Positions 6,765-9,008 of a stretch of 9,008 nt of DNA are shown one piece after another. The position numbers and the translations under genes were made by a program. Source of the DNA: CBDTTM01 sp965363355 (GTDB lineage Bacteria; Bacillota; Negativicutes; Selenomonadales; Selenomonadaceae); NCBI GenBank assembly GCA_965363355.1, contig CBDTTM010000100.1, positions 1 to 9,008 of the forward strand, written 5' to 3'. The notes beneath the pieces were generated by a model. The model was not told the DNA's origin, did not search any database, and worked only from the letters and a program-made list of their open reading frames with translations. The number at the start of each line of letters is the position of its first letter. The first letter of the stretch is position 1.

Positions 6765-7970
6765 ATGAAGAAGGATTCGGTAGTCAGAATATTAGATAAG
6801 ATTGCATTTGTATTGATTTGTTTATATGCGGGAACGATATGCCTAGCGCCGCATATCCATTTTGCTAATATTGCTTTTGGCGTAGCACTTATTCGCATTT
6901 GTTTGCAGCGCCCACGGATGAAATTAGAAACATATCATTTGCAGTTTGTGGGCGTATTTTTAATAGCGTTATTATGTTCTGTTTTTTTTAACGATGTAAA
7001 TGCCGAGTATGGTAAAAATCTCATGTATTATCGCAGTAATTTTTTAAGTCCCCTTATGTTGGGACTCGCAGTGCTTTGGATCGGCTTTTCTGAAAATGAG
7101 ATTCGTATTTTTTTCATTTTGGCAATTGCGTCCTTATTTATTAATGACTTTGTTGTTATTTGGCAAGGGCTGCAAGGGATAACACGACCGGCTGGTTTTG
7201 CAGGGTCTTATATGTTTTTGGGTGGAATGCTGCTTTTCTTGTGCTCCATGTTATTGGTGATCCTCATGACTGAAGATTTAAAGTATAGTAAAAAACTGCG
7301 CGGAGTAGTCTTTATAATTTTATTTTTTAGTTTGATTGCTGTACTTTATAATGCCACCCGGATTGTTTGGATTGGGTTGGGGCTAACAGCTCTTGTTCTT
7401 TTCTTTTTATTGCAATATCATAAGAAACGATATGGAGTTTATTTTTTAATTGCTGTAGTGATTTTTAGTGGGGTTTTCATGATGAATCCTGCATTTAAGA
7501 ATAGGCTTAGCTCTGTAGCCGATATGAATAACGTGTCCAATTCAGAAAGAATATTGATGTGGAATAGTGCGTGGAATATGTTTAATGATCATCCTCTGTT
7601 TGGCGTAGGTATAGGGAACTATGTCGATCAGTTTGAAGACCACTACAAATCATCGGAGTCGAAGGAGGAAGGGCATAAACATCCGCATAATGTTCTTTTG
7701 AGTATGTTGTCACAGGCCGGGATCATCGGTGGCATATCGTATCTAGTCATGTTTCTGTATTTTTTAGGGGAGAGTTTTCTTTTTTGGAAAAATAGAAGAC
7801 TTATGGTTGCACTGATGTTTTCTGCGGTTACCTTTGTTTACTTGATTAACGGTCTTACTGATTGCAATTTTGGCGGACCTTTTTTGACACCTCTCAATGA
7901 TTTTTATTATTTTATGCTAGCTTGTTATTTGATTTTATCTGGAAAAATCCACTATCCGCAGAAAGAATAA
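6765..7970 (+). CDS. O-antigen ligase/polymerase-family membrane protein (WaaL-like)
   Basis: The 401-residue protein is highly hydrophobic, with about ten to twelve predicted membrane segments and one large periplasmic loop near residues 246-320. That loop holds SERILMW, HPLFGVGIGNY and a GHKHPHNVLLSML segment in which H308-N309 matches the conserved HN of the Wzy_C / O-antigen ligase domain. An arginine (R199 in NATRIVW) lies where ligases have a conserved basic residue. WaaL proteins transfer the undecaprenyl-pyrophosphate-linked O-antigen to lipid A-core on the periplasmic side. The size and position among core glycosyltransferases favour WaaL over a Wzy polymerase, but the two are hard to tell apart by sequence. 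The ATG is the only start after the upstream stop, nine bases away. AAAAAGGATG (6741-6750) lies about 14 bases before it, so translation may rely on coupling. Confidence 0.82.
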   Translation: MKKDSVVRILDKIAFVLICLYAGTICLAPHIHFANIAFGVALIRICLQRPRMKLETYHLQFVGVFLIALLCSVFFNDVNAEYGKNLMYYRSNFLSPLMLGLAVLWIGFSENEIRIFFILAIASLFINDFVVIWQGLQGITRPAGFAGSYMFLGGMLLFLCSMLLVILMTEDLKYSKKLRGVVFIILFFSLIAVLYNATRIVWIGLGLTALVLFFLLQYHKKRYGVYFLIAVVIFSGVFMMNPAFKNRLSSVADMNNVSNSERILMWNSAWNMFNDHPLFGVGIGNYVDQFEDHYKSSESKEEGHKHPHNVLLSMLSQAGIIGGISYLVMFLYFLGESFLFWKNRRLMVALMFSAVTFVYLINGLTDCNFGGPFLTPLNDFYYFMLACYLILSGKIHYPQKE

Positions 7971-7988
7971 TGTTTTGCTCGATAGAGT

Positions 7989-7995
7989 AAAGGAG
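7989..7995 (+). promoter_or_regulatory. Ribosome binding site for the second GT8 gene
   Basis: AAAGGAG is four bases before an ATG at 8000 and seven bases before a second in-frame ATG at 8003. The latter has the more usual spacing, so 8003 is taken as the start. Confidence 0.65.
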
Positions 7996-8002
7996 CCCTA
8001 TG

Positions 8003-8989
8003 ATGTTGCTATCTGAAGATTTTTGCAAGATGATAAAAAAAGAAGAAGTATATGATTATACAAAAGCACTTCAAGAAAAAGAACTGTTTCATGTCGGTTA
8101 TGGTGTCGATGACAATTATGTTCGTTGTATGGCGGCTTCAATTGTGTCCCTTTGCGAAAATAATAAGGATGTATCCTTGATATTTCATGTGATTGCGAGT
8201 GGTCTTCAGCCAGAAACCAAATTGAAGATAGAAAAATTGGCGAAAACGTTCTCGATTACCTTGCATCTTTATGAACTCGATGTGAAAGATTTTGTTGGTC
8301 TTCCTCAACAAGTTCATTTCCCATTGTCGATATATTATAGATATATCCTTCCTTTGGTTTTGCAGAATGTGGATCGCATCCTTTATTTGGATGCTGATAT
8401 AATCAATATAAGAAGTTTGTGCGGTTTTTTGGATCTTCCCATGAACGATACTGTTGTGGCGGCAGTTCCTGATGTTGAATGGATGGGGAAAAAACGAAAT
8501 AAAGCTTTAGGCTTGACCAACCATAGGTATTTTAATTCAGGCGTATTGTGGATTGATATCAAAAAGTGGAATGCGTTGCATGTTTTTGAACAAACGATAG
8601 CAGTTTTACAACAAAATCCGAATCTGTTCCGTTATCCCGACCAGGATGCATTGAATCTTATCTTGACAGGCAAAGTCCATTATATGGATCGCACATACAA
8701 TTGCATCGATAGTGCTGCAGCGGATTCAATGGAAATTGTGCTTCTGCACTTTGCTGCTCATCCAAAACCTTGGAACATTGCTTGGCCGATATCGAAGCTC
8801 TGTACAGACTTTACCCGGGATATTTATCGGCAGTACGAAGCGATGACGCCTTGGCGGGATACTGAGTTACAGATGCCCAGAAATTATAAAGAAATGAAAG
8901 TCTATGCAAAATGTCTGTGGCATAATGGGAGCTACTTAGCTAGCTCTTTTTGGAAGATAAAATACATGATGAAGAAAATTTTTCATTGA
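8003..8989 (+). CDS. GT8-family LPS glycosyltransferase (WaaO/WaaJ-like), second copy
   Basis: This 328-residue GT-A enzyme is a diverged paralogue of the GT8 at 3621-4604 and probably transfers glucose or galactose to the outer core. It has HVGYGVDDNYV near the N-terminus, a DxD metal site at D130-A131-D132 (LYLDADII), NSGVLWIDIKKW, and YPDQDALNLIL. The late family motif reads H249-F-A-A252-H-P-K255-P-W257, so the usual glycine of HxxGxxKPW is an alanine. The C-terminal tail (TPW, then P-x-x-YK, then a basic end) matches the GT8 C-terminal domain seen in LPS glycosyltransferases and in the other copy. The start could instead be ATG 8000, adding one residue. It follows the ligase gene by a gap of about 30 bases and completes the run. 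Different acceptor specificity from the first copy is likely given low identity, but unproven. Confidence 0.9.
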   Translation: MLLSEDFCKMIKKEEVYDYTKALQEKELFHVGYGVDDNYVRCMAASIVSLCENNKDVSLIFHVIASGLQPETKLKIEKLAKTFSITLHLYELDVKDFVGLPQQVHFPLSIYYRYILPLVLQNVDRILYLDADIINIRSLCGFLDLPMNDTVVAAVPDVEWMGKKRNKALGLTNHRYFNSGVLWIDIKKWNALHVFEQTIAVLQQNPNLFRYPDQDALNLILTGKVHYMDRTYNCIDSAAADSMEIVLLHFAAHPKPWNIAWPISKLCTDFTRDIYRQYEAMTPWRDTELQMPRNYKEMKVYAKCLWHNGSYLASSFWKIKYMMKKIFH

Positions 8990-9008
8990 TGATATAGATA
9001 ATATGGGG

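Noticed and set aside
8990..9008. Start of a further gene at the right edge (ATG at 9003).
   Set aside because: Only a few bases remain and no ribosome binding site precedes the ATG, so nothing can be called.

Overview
This 9-kb window looks like part of a lipopolysaccharide (LPS) core / surface-glycan locus from a diderm anaerobe, most plausibly a Negativicute (Selenomonadales-type Firmicute). That placement is inferred from the combination of outer-membrane LPS enzymes (heptose activation, GT9 heptosyltransferases, O-antigen ligase) with Firmicute-style Shine-Dalgarno sequences (AAGGAG, AAAGGAG) and moderate, locally AT-rich composition. No marker gene proves it. All genes are complete except for whatever follows position 8989.

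Layout. Positions 12-482 encode a stand-alone heptose-1-phosphate adenylyltransferase (RfaE2), closed by a hairpin terminator. Positions 540-2647 hold a GT9 heptosyltransferase (waaC-like) overlapping a GT4 glycosyltransferase by 4 bases, ending in a 16-bp perfect bidirectional terminator. A membrane-anchored polysaccharide deacetylase lies on the minus strand (2689-3516), with a good sigma-70-type promoter in the 104-bp divergent gap. Then a plus-strand run of five genes follows with gaps of 9 to 40 bases: GT8, GT2, a second GT9, an O-antigen ligase/polymerase-family membrane protein, and a second GT8 (3621-8989). There is no stretch above about 105 bases without a gene. I see no tRNA, rRNA, CRISPR array, insertion sequence or phage remnant.

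How they work together (inference from families). RfaE2 makes the ADP-heptose precursor. The two GT9 enzymes add heptose-type residues to the inner core. The GT4, GT2 and two GT8 enzymes extend the outer core; both GT8s carry the C-terminal region typical of LPS glucosyl/galactosyltransferases such as WaaO/WaaJ. The ligase-family protein would join an O-antigen or similar chain to the core in the periplasm, and the deacetylase could trim N- or O-acetyl groups from a locus product. The exact sugar linkages cannot be read from sequence.

Nothing here is clearly an undescribed system. The points most worth a second look are the counter-oriented deacetylase with its own promoter, the cysteine clusters near the C-termini of both GT9 enzymes, the composition mosaic, and the internal terminator with no obvious promoter after it.
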